A stretch of 64,000 nucleotides of DNA from Longimicrobiales bacterium (GTDB lineage: Bacteria > Gemmatimonadota > Gemmatimonadetes > Longimicrobiales > Gaopeijiaceae), in NCBI GenBank assembly GCA_028822645.1, contig JAPKDG010000006.1, positions 1-64,000 on the forward strand. The letters are read 5' to 3'. The position numbers were made by a program, and so were the translations under genes. Shown one piece after another: positions 43,434-51,223 of the stretch (positions within the stretch are counted from its first letter, which is position 1; every line of letters begins with the position of its first letter). Under the pieces are notes generated by a model. It was not told where the DNA came from and did no database searches. It was given only the letters and a program-made list of their open reading frames with translations.

Positions 43434-44528
43434 GTGTCTGGAATTTCTTGGTGTGAGGTTCGAGGTGTCAGGGTGGCTAGACATCACGGTGATCCCATCA
43501 AAGAGTATCAGGAAGCCGTTAATACTACAGCGATAAGGGATCGGAGTCATCGGACTAGGCTAAGGATATCCGGGAAGGCTCCAGTGGCTACTTTGCAGGG
43601 CATCTTAACTGGGAGGATGCCTGCTGCCCCTGTTCTATTAACAGAAGCAATGTGGAAAGGAAAAAGCTTTTATTCGGCGGTTCTGACTCCAAAAGCAAGA
43701 GTAGTAACTGATTTAGGTATTATGTGGGGTGACCAATCAGCGCAGGAAAGCTTGTTCCTGGATATTCCTCATATCGGAAAAGCTCCATTTATTGAGTATC
43801 TGAGCAGAACAGTTCCTCCTCGACTTGCAACGTTTACGGATGTATCTAAGGAAACTGGACTTTTGAGCTTTGTGGGTCCAGAAGCGACAAATGTTGTCGC
43901 TAGGTTTGTGCTAGGTACGGCCAATCAAGTGGCAGTGCTGAATGACTGCGAGGAAGGTGAGTATATACAGTTGGGAGTGAATGACAGTGACGTTCGGATT
44001 GTAAGAATGGAAGAAGTGTCCGGGGGTGGCTGGAACGTTTTTTCATCAAAGGACAATATCGGATCCTTGTGGTCACGGTTAGCTAGGTCTGGAATCCAGC
44101 CTCTTGGCGCAAGCATTTGGGAAACCCTAAGGATAGAAGCCGGCGTTCCAGCTTTTGGTCAAGATATAGGAGACTCTAATATTTTGCCGGAAACTGGCTT
44201 GATCGACAAAGCGGTCGATCACAATAAGGGTTGCTATACTGGCCAAGAAGTTATTGTACGTGTGAGGGACAGAGGTCGTGTAAATCGTCTTCTCAGCGGA
44301 TTTCGTTTGCATGGAGAAGTGCTCCCTGGGGCTGGAGAAAGATTGTTTGTAGAAGGTAGGGAGGTTGGTTGGTTGACCAGCATTGCTGAGTCGCCGCGAG
44401 CTGGTGGCACTGTGGCGCTAGGGTACCTGCGGCAGGGTCTATTGCAGAGTGATGTTATTACTGTTGGGCCTTCTGGTAAATTTCAGGCTACCGTAATTTC
44501 ACTAGGTCCAAATTGGTTGGAATTTTAA
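43434..44528 (+). CDS. ygfZ: YgfZ/GcvT-like folate-binding protein
   Basis: 364 residues from the GTG at 43434, 9 bases after AGGAGGG; a GTG at 43425 directly abuts that ribosome-binding site and is less likely. GcvT-type fold with a KGCYTGQEVIVRVRDRG motif near 270, the signature of the YgfZ branch (KGCxxGQE), rather than true aminomethyltransferase. YgfZ helps assemble or repair iron-sulfur clusters in a folate-dependent way, fitting a genome rich in Fe-S enzymes. It is therefore probably not the T protein of the glycine cleavage system encoded at 60.5-63.8 kb. Confidence 0.85.
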   Translation: MSGISWCEVRGVRVARHHGDPIKEYQEAVNTTAIRDRSHRTRLRISGKAPVATLQGILTGRMPAAPVLLTEAMWKGKSFYSAVLTPKARVVTDLGIMWGDQSAQESLFLDIPHIGKAPFIEYLSRTVPPRLATFTDVSKETGLLSFVGPEATNVVARFVLGTANQVAVLNDCEEGEYIQLGVNDSDVRIVRMEEVSGGGWNVFSSKDNIGSLWSRLARSGIQPLGASIWETLRIEAGVPAFGQDIGDSNILPETGLIDKAVDHNKGCYTGQEVIVRVRDRGRVNRLLSGFRLHGEVLPGAGERLFVEGREVGWLTSIAESPRAGGTVALGYLRQGLLQSDVITVGPSGKFQATVISLGPNWLEF

Positions 44529-44682
44529 CGGTTTTGGTCAAAACCTAGGCTTTGCAGTAAGATCAGGTCTCAAGTAGAAATAATGCCAACTAGGTAGATC
44601 AGATTAGTCCTCTCTGCTATTTTGGTGTAGCGTAGTGATGTATTTTAGGTATACAAAGTGGCTTTGTTAGAGGGAGTGTCTC

Positions 44683-45237
44683 ATGCGGATCAGAGGTGGT
44701 TTAGGGAAAAGTATGTTCTGGAGGGGTGTCTACGGGCTTGTCTTGATGTTCACAGTCTCACCACTGCTTGCACAAGAGTCTGCTGGACCTAAGGTGGGAG
44801 TCTTTGATGGAGAAAGAGTTTTAGCTGAGTCCGAAATGGGCGAAGAAGCAGTTGCATTGCTAAGTCAGCTACAAGAGCAGCGTGTGGCAGAGTTGCAGGC
44901 CCAACAGGCTGAGATTAACACCATTAGACAGCAGGCTTTATCAGCGGCTCCTGGAACGGCGGAAGCGGCCCAGCTAGAAAGACAGATGGAAGATAGGGGC
45001 TTACAGTACCAACGTCTCGAACAGGACGTGCAGCAGGAGCTTGGACAGAGGCAAGCAGAACTTGTAGAGCCCATCACTCAGATAGTTCGTCAAATAATTG
45101 ACACTATGGGCAGAGAAGAAGGCTATGTGCTGATCTTCAATGTAGCTCAAAGTGGATTGGTTTATTTTGACCCTACTATAGAAGTCACAGAAGAAATCAT
45201 AAGAAGAGTTAACGTTGTTAATGCAGGTAGTCAGTAA
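44683..45237 (+). CDS. Periplasmic chaperone Skp/OmpH family
   Basis: 184 residues: signal sequence with a likely cleavage after LLAQ (about residue 30), then the beta start KVGVFDGERVLAESEMGEEA and long coiled-coil helices rich in Gln/Glu (QLQEQRVAELQAQQAEINTIRQ), ending with YVLIFNVAQSGLVYFDP. This is the OmpH/Skp pattern, a trimeric holdase that carries outer-membrane proteins through the periplasm, so the organism has an outer membrane. AGAGGGAG precedes the ATG. Confidence 0.92.
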   Translation: MRIRGGLGKSMFWRGVYGLVLMFTVSPLLAQESAGPKVGVFDGERVLAESEMGEEAVALLSQLQEQRVAELQAQQAEINTIRQQALSAAPGTAEAAQLERQMEDRGLQYQRLEQDVQQELGQRQAELVEPITQIVRQIIDTMGREEGYVLIFNVAQSGLVYFDPTIEVTEEIIRRVNVVNAGSQ

Positions 45238-45330
45238 TTTTTCTGTCGGGCATACTGACCCAGGGGGCCCAACGGTATCATTATCATCTTTCAATCTCAG
45301 GGATGATTCTTTGTAGTCAGAGAGGTTGGG

Positions 45331-45846
45331 TTGAATAACTATCAGATTCATATTAATAGTCTGGTCGGCTACCTACTAATATTTGGGTTGTCGAGTAGCC
45401 CTAATCCCTTAGCTGGACAGATTGTGGGAGGCGTGTTTATTGAACGTGGCCTGGAATCATCTGGAGACAGAGAAGGGATTGGTGGAGAGTTGGGTTTCGA
45501 GGTAGCTTTTCTGCCGATTGATGTTTTCGCTTCTGGTGCTCATTTTCCTTCAACTGAAAAGGCTGAGTCTTTTAGAGTATGGTCGATAGGCACTAGGGTT
45601 AAAATTATTCCGATACCAATTGTAGGCCCCTATATCGTTGGCGGCCTGAGTCTAACAGAATCAAAAATATCAAATCTAGAAACCTCTCATTCTAAAGAAG
45701 GATCGTTTGCAGGGGTCGGCATAGATTTAAGTGTAAAATCTATGAAAATTTATTTAGAAGGTAAGTATGAGTTTTTTGATGAGGGTGAAGCTTTTGCAAG
45801 GCTGCGAATAGGAGCTTCAGTACTGTGGGGAGGACTGGGTTTGTAG
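45331..45846 (+). CDS. Probable small outer-membrane beta-barrel protein
   Basis: 171 residues from a TTG at 45331 (AGAGAGG upstream). A hydrophobic N-terminal signal (VGYLLIFGLSSSP, Ala-Gly-Gln cleavage region) is followed by alternating strands rich in Gly and aromatics: VGGVFIERGLE, ELGFEVAFLPIDVF, VGPYIVGGLSL, IYLEGKYEFFDEGEAFARLRIGASVLWGGLGL. This resembles the OmpW/OmpA-type eight-stranded barrels, but I cannot assign the family. Downstream of the Skp gene on the same strand. Confidence 0.6.
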   Translation: MNNYQIHINSLVGYLLIFGLSSSPNPLAGQIVGGVFIERGLESSGDREGIGGELGFEVAFLPIDVFASGAHFPSTEKAESFRVWSIGTRVKIIPIPIVGPYIVGGLSLTESKISNLETSHSKEGSFAGVGIDLSVKSMKIYLEGKYEFFDEGEAFARLRIGASVLWGGLGL

Positions 45847-45851
45847 TAGCC

Positions 45852-46844
45852 TTAGGTAACTAGATTACTTAAGACTGATGTAACGATTTTTGGCCCGTGA
45901 AGCTTGCCGTTTTCTATGAAAATCTTATTCGCGTTTTTACCCGCCGCCAAAACTCCAGCTATGTAGATACCCCTGTGATTGCTCTCCATTGTGTCCAGAT
46001 CATGAAGAGGAATCCCTGTCTCCACATTCGTTTGAATTTTAAAGTTATTCAATAGGGCTTTGTTGGGGGACCAGCCAGTCATAGCTAAGACCCAGTCATT
46101 CGGAATCTCTTTTGTCTTGCCTGACTCGACATGGGTGATCATGACTGATTTCTGAGAAATTTCTTTGATGCGGTGTTCCCAGTATACCTGTATTTCGTTC
46201 TTGTCGATTCTATTGCTAATGTCTGGGATGACCCAAGGCTTAACTCCTTTGTCTATAGTTTTTCCGAAGTGTACTAAGCTCACCAGTGCGCCAGTGCGGT
46301 ACAATTCTAAGGCGCACTCAACTGCAGAGTTTCCTGCCCCTACTACCATAACGTTTTGATTATAGTATGGATGAGCTTCTTTGTAATAGTGGTTTACTTT
46401 GGGTAAGGTTTCACCAGGAATATCCAAAAAATTAGGCTGGTGGAAACCTCCAGTAGCTAAAACTATGTATTTCGTCCTCACCGATTCTTGGTGGCCAAGT
46501 TTGTTTCGACTCCTTAGGAGAAAATCTCCCTCCGAGCCTTCTACTGATAGTATTTCTTGGTATTGATTTACTCTGAGGTTGTAGGTCTGAGCGACTCTTC
46601 GGTAATAGACCAGGGCTTCCTGCCGTGTAGGTTTGACTCCTGCTATCGCAAATGGTATGTCGGCAATCTCTAGCTTCTCGGCGGTACTGAAGAAGGTCAT
46701 ATAGTAAGGGTATTTGACAAGTGAACTGGCCAGGCATCCTTTGTCATATAAGGATACAGAAAGGCCTTGTCGGGTTGCGGCCGCACCTACTGATATGCCA
46801 CAGGGCCCTGCACCAACTACTGCTATGTCTAGGGATTTGGCCAT
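45852..46844 (-). CDS. ypdA: YpdA-family bacillithiol disulfide reductase (putative)
   Basis: 330-residue flavin reductase. FAD motif VVGAGPCGISVG at residues 10-21 and NADPH motif VVGAGNSAVECALEL near 165. The conserved start SLYDKGCLASSLVKYPYYMTFFSTAEKLEI is typical of YpdA, which reduces bacillithiol disulfide with NADPH in Firmicutes and is found in several other phyla. There is no CxxC pair as in thioredoxin reductase. If correct, the cell uses bacillithiol or a related low-molecular-weight thiol; no bsh biosynthesis gene is in the window. Confidence 0.85.
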   Translation of the reverse strand: MAKSLDIAVVGAGPCGISVGAAATRQGLSVSLYDKGCLASSLVKYPYYMTFFSTAEKLEIADIPFAIAGVKPTRQEALVYYRRVAQTYNLRVNQYQEILSVEGSEGDFLLRSRNKLGHQESVRTKYIVLATGGFHQPNFLDIPGETLPKVNHYYKEAHPYYNQNVMVVGAGNSAVECALELYRTGALVSLVHFGKTIDKGVKPWVIPDISNRIDKNEIQVYWEHRIKEISQKSVMITHVESGKTKEIPNDWVLAMTGWSPNKALLNNFKIQTNVETGIPLHDLDTMESNHRGIYIAGVLAAGKNANKIFIENGKLHGPKIVTSVLSNLVT

Positions 46845-46979
46845 TTAAGTTTATGGATGAGGATAAGCAAAGAGGATGAAGGTAACCGATCCTGAAGCCT
46901 ATCCCCAGGCCTGGTTAACTGGCATGTTATCCTTCGGTAAAAATTTCTTGGTAGGAACATTATAAGGTTTTTAACGGGA

Positions 46980-47300
46980 GTGCTCTTCTGGGTGGAAAAT
47001 TCTAATGCAAAAGCTCGCAATGAAAACCCCGCACGAGCAGCTCGCAGGGCTTTGAATCGCTTCAGTAGAGCTGTCAAAAAAAGCCAAAGAGAGTTGGAGT
47101 CAATGAAGAAATCCTTACAGGAATTGGAAGGAGAATCTGCGACAGAAAAAGACTTTTTGGAATTTGAACAAAATTTTGACAGCATGCTGGAATTCTTGAA
47201 TGAAAAAATGCGACTTATGAGAGAGAGCCTTCTTTTGTCAACTATGATGGATCTAGATAGAACTGCAAAAGGCAAAGGAGGGGGAGGCGAGGTTCTTTGA
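46980..47300 (+). CDS. Small coiled-coil protein coupled to the LuxE-like gene
   Basis: 106 residues from a GTG at 46980 (another GTG at 46992 is possible). The N-terminus is basic (ARNENPARAARRALNRF); the middle is a heptad-like coiled coil (KKSQRELESMKKSLQELEGE) and further helix follows (FLEFEQNFDSMLEFLNEKMRLM). No membrane segment. Its TGA overlaps the TTG start of the LuxE-like gene, so the two are translationally coupled and the product may be an adapter or carrier for that enzyme. Family unknown. Confidence 0.6.
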   Translation: MLFWVENSNAKARNENPARAARRALNRFSRAVKKSQRELESMKKSLQELEGESATEKDFLEFEQNFDSMLEFLNEKMRLMRESLLLSTMMDLDRTAKGKGGGGEVL

Positions 47301-48424
47301 ACGAGAATTCGCATTTGAAGATGAGCGACTTCAAAATGTTGGCAGCAGAACTGATGAGGTCTTTTGAGGAACCGATTACTGGGCCTTGGAGTGATGCTGT
47401 ATTTTCGAACCTAGCTGTCAAGGTCTTTGAGTACCAATACAAAAATAATCCCGCATACGCCAAGTACTCAAAGAACAGGGGGGTGACCCCATTGAATATT
47501 CAGAGTTGGAAGGATATTCCCCCAGTGCCAACGTTGGCATTCAAGGAGTTTCCGGTAATTTCTGGAAGCTCTGGTGTAGCTGAGGCTGTGTTCAAGACTA
47601 GTGGGACAAGTCTGGGCAACCAGCAGGGAGAACATCACATCCTGAGCCTTTCTCTGTATAAGGCATCTATTGTGGGTAGTATGAAGCACCACTTTTATTC
47701 CGAACAGAGGCCTACACTTTTAGCATTAGTGCGAGATCCAATTGAATCGCCATCTTCCTCACTGAGTTTTATGTTGGGCGAAGCCTTGAGTAGCTTATCT
47801 ATGGGTAGGGGTGGTTTTTACGTGGGCCAAGACAACCGTATACAGTATGAAAAATTAGTGAATGGTCTCCGCAAGGTTGAATCAGATGGAGTCTCGGTGT
47901 TGTTTGCAGGAACAGCTTTTGCCTTCGTACACTGGGTAGATTGGCTGGATCAACAGGGGTTATATTTCCAACTTCCCGAGAGCTCACAAATCATGGAGAC
48001 GGGAGGATTCAAAGGACGCTCAAGGGTGATTCCTCGCTTGGATCTATATGAAGCTCTAGCGAGCCTGCATGGTATCTCTGTCTCTTCTATAGTCAGTGAA
48101 TACGGCATGACTGAAATGCTGTCTCAATTTTATGAGAAGACTGTGGTGGAAGCAGGAACAGGAAAGGTCAGGCACCTTGGGTATCGACCACCACCTTGGG
48201 TGCGTTCTCTAGTATTGGATGTAGATACACTGGCTCCCCTTCCAGCTGGTAAAGAAGGAGTGCTGTGCCATTTTGATTTAGCGAATCTGGGGTCGGCTAT
48301 GGCTATATTGACGGAGGACGTCGGTGTGGTCACAGAGGGAGAGGGGATTCGACTTGTTGGAAGATTAGATGGAGCAGAAGAAAGAGGATGTTCGTTAGCG
48401 ATGAATGATTTTCATTCCGACTAA
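47297..48424 (+). CDS. LuxE-like acyl-protein synthetase / long-chain acyl ligase
   Basis: 375 residues from a TTG overlapping the preceding stop. Features of the LuxE family (ANL superfamily): FKTSGTSLGNQQGEHHILSLSLY as the ATP/AMP motif, LYEALASLHGISVSSIVSEYGMTEMLSQFY as the YGMTE-type motif, and an acidic C-terminal region. LuxE activates a fatty acid with ATP and hands the acyl group to LuxC for reduction. The LuxC-like gene follows with TAATG overlap. No luciferase (LuxAB) or LuxD gene is present, so the aldehyde must serve another purpose. Confidence 0.87.
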   Translation: MNENSHLKMSDFKMLAAELMRSFEEPITGPWSDAVFSNLAVKVFEYQYKNNPAYAKYSKNRGVTPLNIQSWKDIPPVPTLAFKEFPVISGSSGVAEAVFKTSGTSLGNQQGEHHILSLSLYKASIVGSMKHHFYSEQRPTLLALVRDPIESPSSSLSFMLGEALSSLSMGRGGFYVGQDNRIQYEKLVNGLRKVESDGVSVLFAGTAFAFVHWVDWLDQQGLYFQLPESSQIMETGGFKGRSRVIPRLDLYEALASLHGISVSSIVSEYGMTEMLSQFYEKTVVEAGTGKVRHLGYRPPPWVRSLVLDVDTLAPLPAGKEGVLCHFDLANLGSAMAILTEDVGVVTEGEGIRLVGRLDGAEERGCSLAMNDFHSD

Positions 48425-49839
48425 TGATGAGTAATGGCGTTTTTGACGCGTACCAATTGCCCGATGAAAGTGAATGTCCAGAGAGATTGAATTCCGTCAA
48501 TGTCTCTGAAGATTTTTCTGTGCGGTACCCCAATTTTAGGGCCTTAAATAAGGATGCTTTGGTCAAGCTTCTGATAGAAAATAATGTAGCGATCAAGAGC
48601 ATGCCAGTGTCAGAAATAATTCAAGCTATTGGAAGAGTGTCGGAACGCCTTATGGATAAGGATGACCCACTGAGGTATGAAGCTTTAGATGTTATGGTGC
48701 CTACGGCTGGGATTTCCCCTCAGATGGCGGAGACAATTTTGGCGGGAATGTCTGCAGGCTGGACCGAAAAAACATTGACTGAACTGGTCGAACGAGAGTT
48801 CACAAACCCAAAAGTATTGGACAGTTTTCAGCGGATTGACTCTGGTCGCAGTCAGATGGTATATGGGTTCACTTTGAATCTCACAGTGGGTTCTGGCACT
48901 GTTCCAGGCGTGGGTGTGACCGCCCTCATCCGGGCCTTGCTTTTAAAATCATCTATTTTAATGAAACCAGGCTTGGGAGATGTGGCTCTTCCAGTATTGT
49001 TTGCTAGGGCTCTCGGAGAAGAAAATGAAGTTTTTCGAAAATGCCTTGCAGTTTTTTATTGGGATGGCGCCAAGGAGAGAATAGAGAGAAAAACTTTAGA
49101 AAAGGTTGGAGTAGTAGTTGCTTATGGAAGCGATGATTCCATAAGGTCTATTCGAGATCAAGTCCCCAGGAAAACAGACGTCGTTTCGTATAGTCATCGT
49201 TTGGGGGTAGGCCTGGTGGGACGTGAAGCTCTGTCAGAAGATAAGGCTCGTGAGACGGCGCAAGAAGTGGCGATGTCGATCGCCACTTTTGATCAGAGAG
49301 GCTGTGTCTCGCCACAGGTCTTGTATGTCGAACAGGGCGGACAGGTCGCTCCAGAGGATTGGGTGCAGGTGCTTGCCTCGGGGATGGAAGAGCTGGAGGA
49401 ACAATTGCCTGCGGGAGTACTTAGCCAGGAAGAAACAATTGGGGTGCAGCAAATACATGCAGCTATAGGGCTGAAACAACTGGGAGGAACGGGAGTCCAG
49501 ATATATAAAGGGACAAGGAAGTCGTGGGCTGTAATCTTTGAGCCAGAAATAGTACTGAAATGGTCAGATTGTAGGAGGGTAATATACGTTAAGCCGATTA
49601 CGGATCTTATGACTGCGAAAACGGTGTTGGCCCCTGGCGGGGACTATTTACAAACTGTGGCCATCGCTGGAGCATCAAGCCGAAAAGAGAATATCGCAAC
49701 CAGCTTGACCCAAATTGGCGTGACCAGAGTCACTTCTTTTCAACAAGCCCCCTGGCCTAAGCCTTGGTGGCATCACGATGGGAGATCAGTTTTTCAGGGT
49801 TTATTTGAATTGATTGATTTGGAGGATGTTGTTGACTGA
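48424..49839 (+). CDS. LuxC-like acyl-CoA / acyl-protein reductase
   Basis: 471 residues, usual LuxC length. NADPH-binding aldehyde-dehydrogenase-type fold: GSGTVPGVGVTALIRALLLKSSILMKPGLGD, VVVAYGSDDSIRSIRDQVP, and the catalytic cysteine in FDQRGCVSPQVLYVEQGG. It reduces an acyl group supplied by the LuxE-like partner to a fatty aldehyde. Gene order (small protein, LuxE, LuxC) with stop-start overlaps indicates one complex or operon. The product could go to lipid, wax or pigment synthesis. Confidence 0.9.
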   Translation: MMSNGVFDAYQLPDESECPERLNSVNVSEDFSVRYPNFRALNKDALVKLLIENNVAIKSMPVSEIIQAIGRVSERLMDKDDPLRYEALDVMVPTAGISPQMAETILAGMSAGWTEKTLTELVEREFTNPKVLDSFQRIDSGRSQMVYGFTLNLTVGSGTVPGVGVTALIRALLLKSSILMKPGLGDVALPVLFARALGEENEVFRKCLAVFYWDGAKERIERKTLEKVGVVVAYGSDDSIRSIRDQVPRKTDVVSYSHRLGVGLVGREALSEDKARETAQEVAMSIATFDQRGCVSPQVLYVEQGGQVAPEDWVQVLASGMEELEEQLPAGVLSQEETIGVQQIHAAIGLKQLGGTGVQIYKGTRKSWAVIFEPEIVLKWSDCRRVIYVKPITDLMTAKTVLAPGGDYLQTVAIAGASSRKENIATSLTQIGVTRVTSFQQAPWPKPWWHHDGRSVFQGLFELIDLEDVVD

Positions 49840-49851
49840 GGGAGTGCGACG

Positions 49852-50058
49852 TTAGCCTGTAAAGTCCTCAAGGTCGTCCGTTTCTTCTCCTCTCCACATG
49901 ACCATTTGACGTTTTCCGTCGCCAGTTTCTTCTACTCGCACTGTTAGCGAGTCTTTTGGATTAAGTCGGAGATTATCACGTAATTCCTGAGGAATCGTTA
50001 TCCGGCCGCCGACGCCGACAGTTACTTGGGTATAATAAAGAGTACGGTAAATGGCCAT
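49852..50058 (-). CDS. AbrB/SpoVT-type DNA-binding protein
   Basis: 68 residues with the swapped-hairpin AbrB domain: QVTVGVGGRITIPQELRDNLRLNPKDSLTVRVEE. Acidic C-terminus (WRGEETDDLEDFTG). Such proteins are transition-state regulators or antitoxins; no toxin gene is adjacent, the neighbour at 50148-50462 being unlike known toxins. AAGGAGCC precedes the ATG at 50058. A hairpin (TTTGGCC 50086-50092 / GGCCAAA 50102-50108) lies in its leader and could be an autoregulatory site. Confidence 0.88.
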   Translation of the reverse strand: MAIYRTLYYTQVTVGVGGRITIPQELRDNLRLNPKDSLTVRVEETGDGKRQMVMWRGEETDDLEDFTG

Positions 50059-50147
50059 TCTGGCTCCTTAAATGTTCTGTAAAATTTTGGCCGAAAATAG
50101 AGGCCAAATCTATAGCTAATTTCTGATGCAGCAACAGGTGGAAGGAA

Positions 50148-50462
50148 TCAGGCAGTCGTGTTGGGAAGCAATGATCGCAATAAAGACTGAAGATGGTGTT
50201 CTTCTAGGCTTCGTGCTTTGCCAAGGGCTTTTTCGAATGAATCTTCAATGATAATCACACTAGTTCTAAGGTCTTGAAGAACAGACTCTTCGTTTTCGTT
50301 TGCAGAGGAAAAACGTAAGAATCCCCTGAACGTAGAGATTTGAGTTGGGTCCTTTTCGAAGTCGAGAAGAATTTCCCAGAAGGAACCCTCGTGACTGATA
50401 GTAGTAACATGGCACTTCCCATGGATCGAAGGTGTGCCGGACGAAGGTTTTGTGGGAGTCAT
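50148..50462 (-). CDS. Hypothetical protein
   Basis: 104 residues, ATG at 50462. The first part is strand-rich (KCHVTTISHEGSFWEILLDFEKDPTQISTFRGFLRFSS), the second helical (SFEKALGKARSLEEHHLQSLLRSLLP). No signal or membrane segment, no family recognised. It lies upstream of the AbrB gene on the same strand, 89 bases apart, and diverges from the alternative complex III operon. Confidence 0.5.
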   Translation of the reverse strand: MTPTKPSSGTPSIHGKCHVTTISHEGSFWEILLDFEKDPTQISTFRGFLRFSSANENEESVLQDLRTSVIIIEDSFEKALGKARSLEEHHLQSLLRSLLPNTTA

Positions 50463-50519
50463 TGCCGTAACATAAGCAACAGTAAGGTGGTGGCGCCACT
50501 ACAGTACATTATAGAGGTG

Positions 50520-50591
50520 ATAGACTCTCGTCAGTCTATGTTGGTGCCGGATGGTAGGAGCGTTGACATCAGGTCGGAGCACAGGTAGCTT
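50520..50591 (+). promoter_or_regulatory. Candidate promoter and inverted repeat of the act operon
   Basis: An inverted repeat ATAGACT (50520-50526) / AGTCTAT (50533-50539) with a 6-base spacer lies 23 bases upstream of a TTGACA (50563-50568). A weak -10 TAGCTT (50586-50591) follows after a 17-base spacer, 55 bases before the actA ATG. The -35 matches the consensus perfectly and the -10 at three of six bases, so this is a tentative sigma-70-type promoter with a possible activator site. Confidence 0.35.
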
Positions 50592-50646
50592 TTTCGCGTC
50601 CTAAGACTGAGAAATCTAGCTTTTACCCATGTTGGGGAGCGGGTAC

Positions 50647-51207
50647 ATGACAAAAAGATGGATAGGTAGGCTCACTATCGGATTTGTTACTATCTTGGGT
50701 TGCCTAGCTTTCGTGTTTTCACAGGAGAATGGAAAGGATGATAGTGTGTCCTCCAGCGCGGAATCCTCGACAGTCTTAGACTTCACTCAGCCCATTGCTT
50801 TCCCCCATACCATTCACGCTGGAGTCGACCAGATAGACTGCCAGTATTGCCATTTTTCTGCTGAGCGTTCGGTAGACGCTGGAATTCCCCCCGTCAGTAC
50901 CTGCATGGGATGTCATATGGTAATTGGTGGTTCAGATGAGGTCCAGCAGGCAGAAATTCAAAAAGTGAGAGACTACTGGGCCGCTAAAGAACCTATTCCT
51001 TGGGTGAGAATTTACAAAGTAGCTGACCATGTTCATTTTCCGCATATGAGACATGTCGCTGCGAATGTAGATTGTACGACATGTCACGGAGAAGTGAAGG
51101 AACTTGAAGTCATAGAAACCGTCAATCAGCCGCTCTCAATGGGTTGGTGTGTCAGCTGTCACGTGGAACAGAACGTCCGTCGCGACTGCACTGTTTGTCA
51201 TTATTGA
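50647..51207 (+). CDS. actA: Alternative complex III subunit A, pentahaem cytochrome c
   Basis: 186 residues from the ATG at 50647 (GGGGAGCGGG upstream; an earlier ATG at 50629 is less likely). N-terminal hydrophobic anchor/signal (IGRLTIGFVTILGCLAFVF) and five CxxCH motifs: CQYCH, CMGCH, CTTCH, CVSCH, CTVCH. This matches ActA, which takes electrons from the Fe-S subunit and passes them to cytochrome c. First gene of the act operon. Confidence 0.94.
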   Translation: MTKRWIGRLTIGFVTILGCLAFVFSQENGKDDSVSSSAESSTVLDFTQPIAFPHTIHAGVDQIDCQYCHFSAERSVDAGIPPVSTCMGCHMVIGGSDEVQQAEIQKVRDYWAAKEPIPWVRIYKVADHVHFPHMRHVAANVDCTTCHGEVKELEVIETVNQPLSMGWCVSCHVEQNVRRDCTVCHY

Positions 51208-51223
51208 TCATGGAATGTATTCA

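Noticed and set aside
43434-44528. GcvT, the missing glycine cleavage T protein
   Set aside because: The KGCYTGQE motif marks the YgfZ branch and the gene is far from gcvHP.
44530-44545. Palindrome GGTTTTGGTCAAAACC after ygfZ as terminator
   Set aside because: The 7-base arms leave only two bases for a loop and no T-run follows; too weak to call.
46829-47314. 161-codon frame on the - strand over the coiled-coil gene
   Set aside because: Opposite to a translationally coupled gene pair, composition (many Ser, Phe, Arg) is typical of antisense shadow, and it overlaps the ypdA start.
47297-49839. Bioluminescence operon
   Set aside because: LuxE- and LuxC-like genes are present but luciferase subunits and LuxD are absent from the window.
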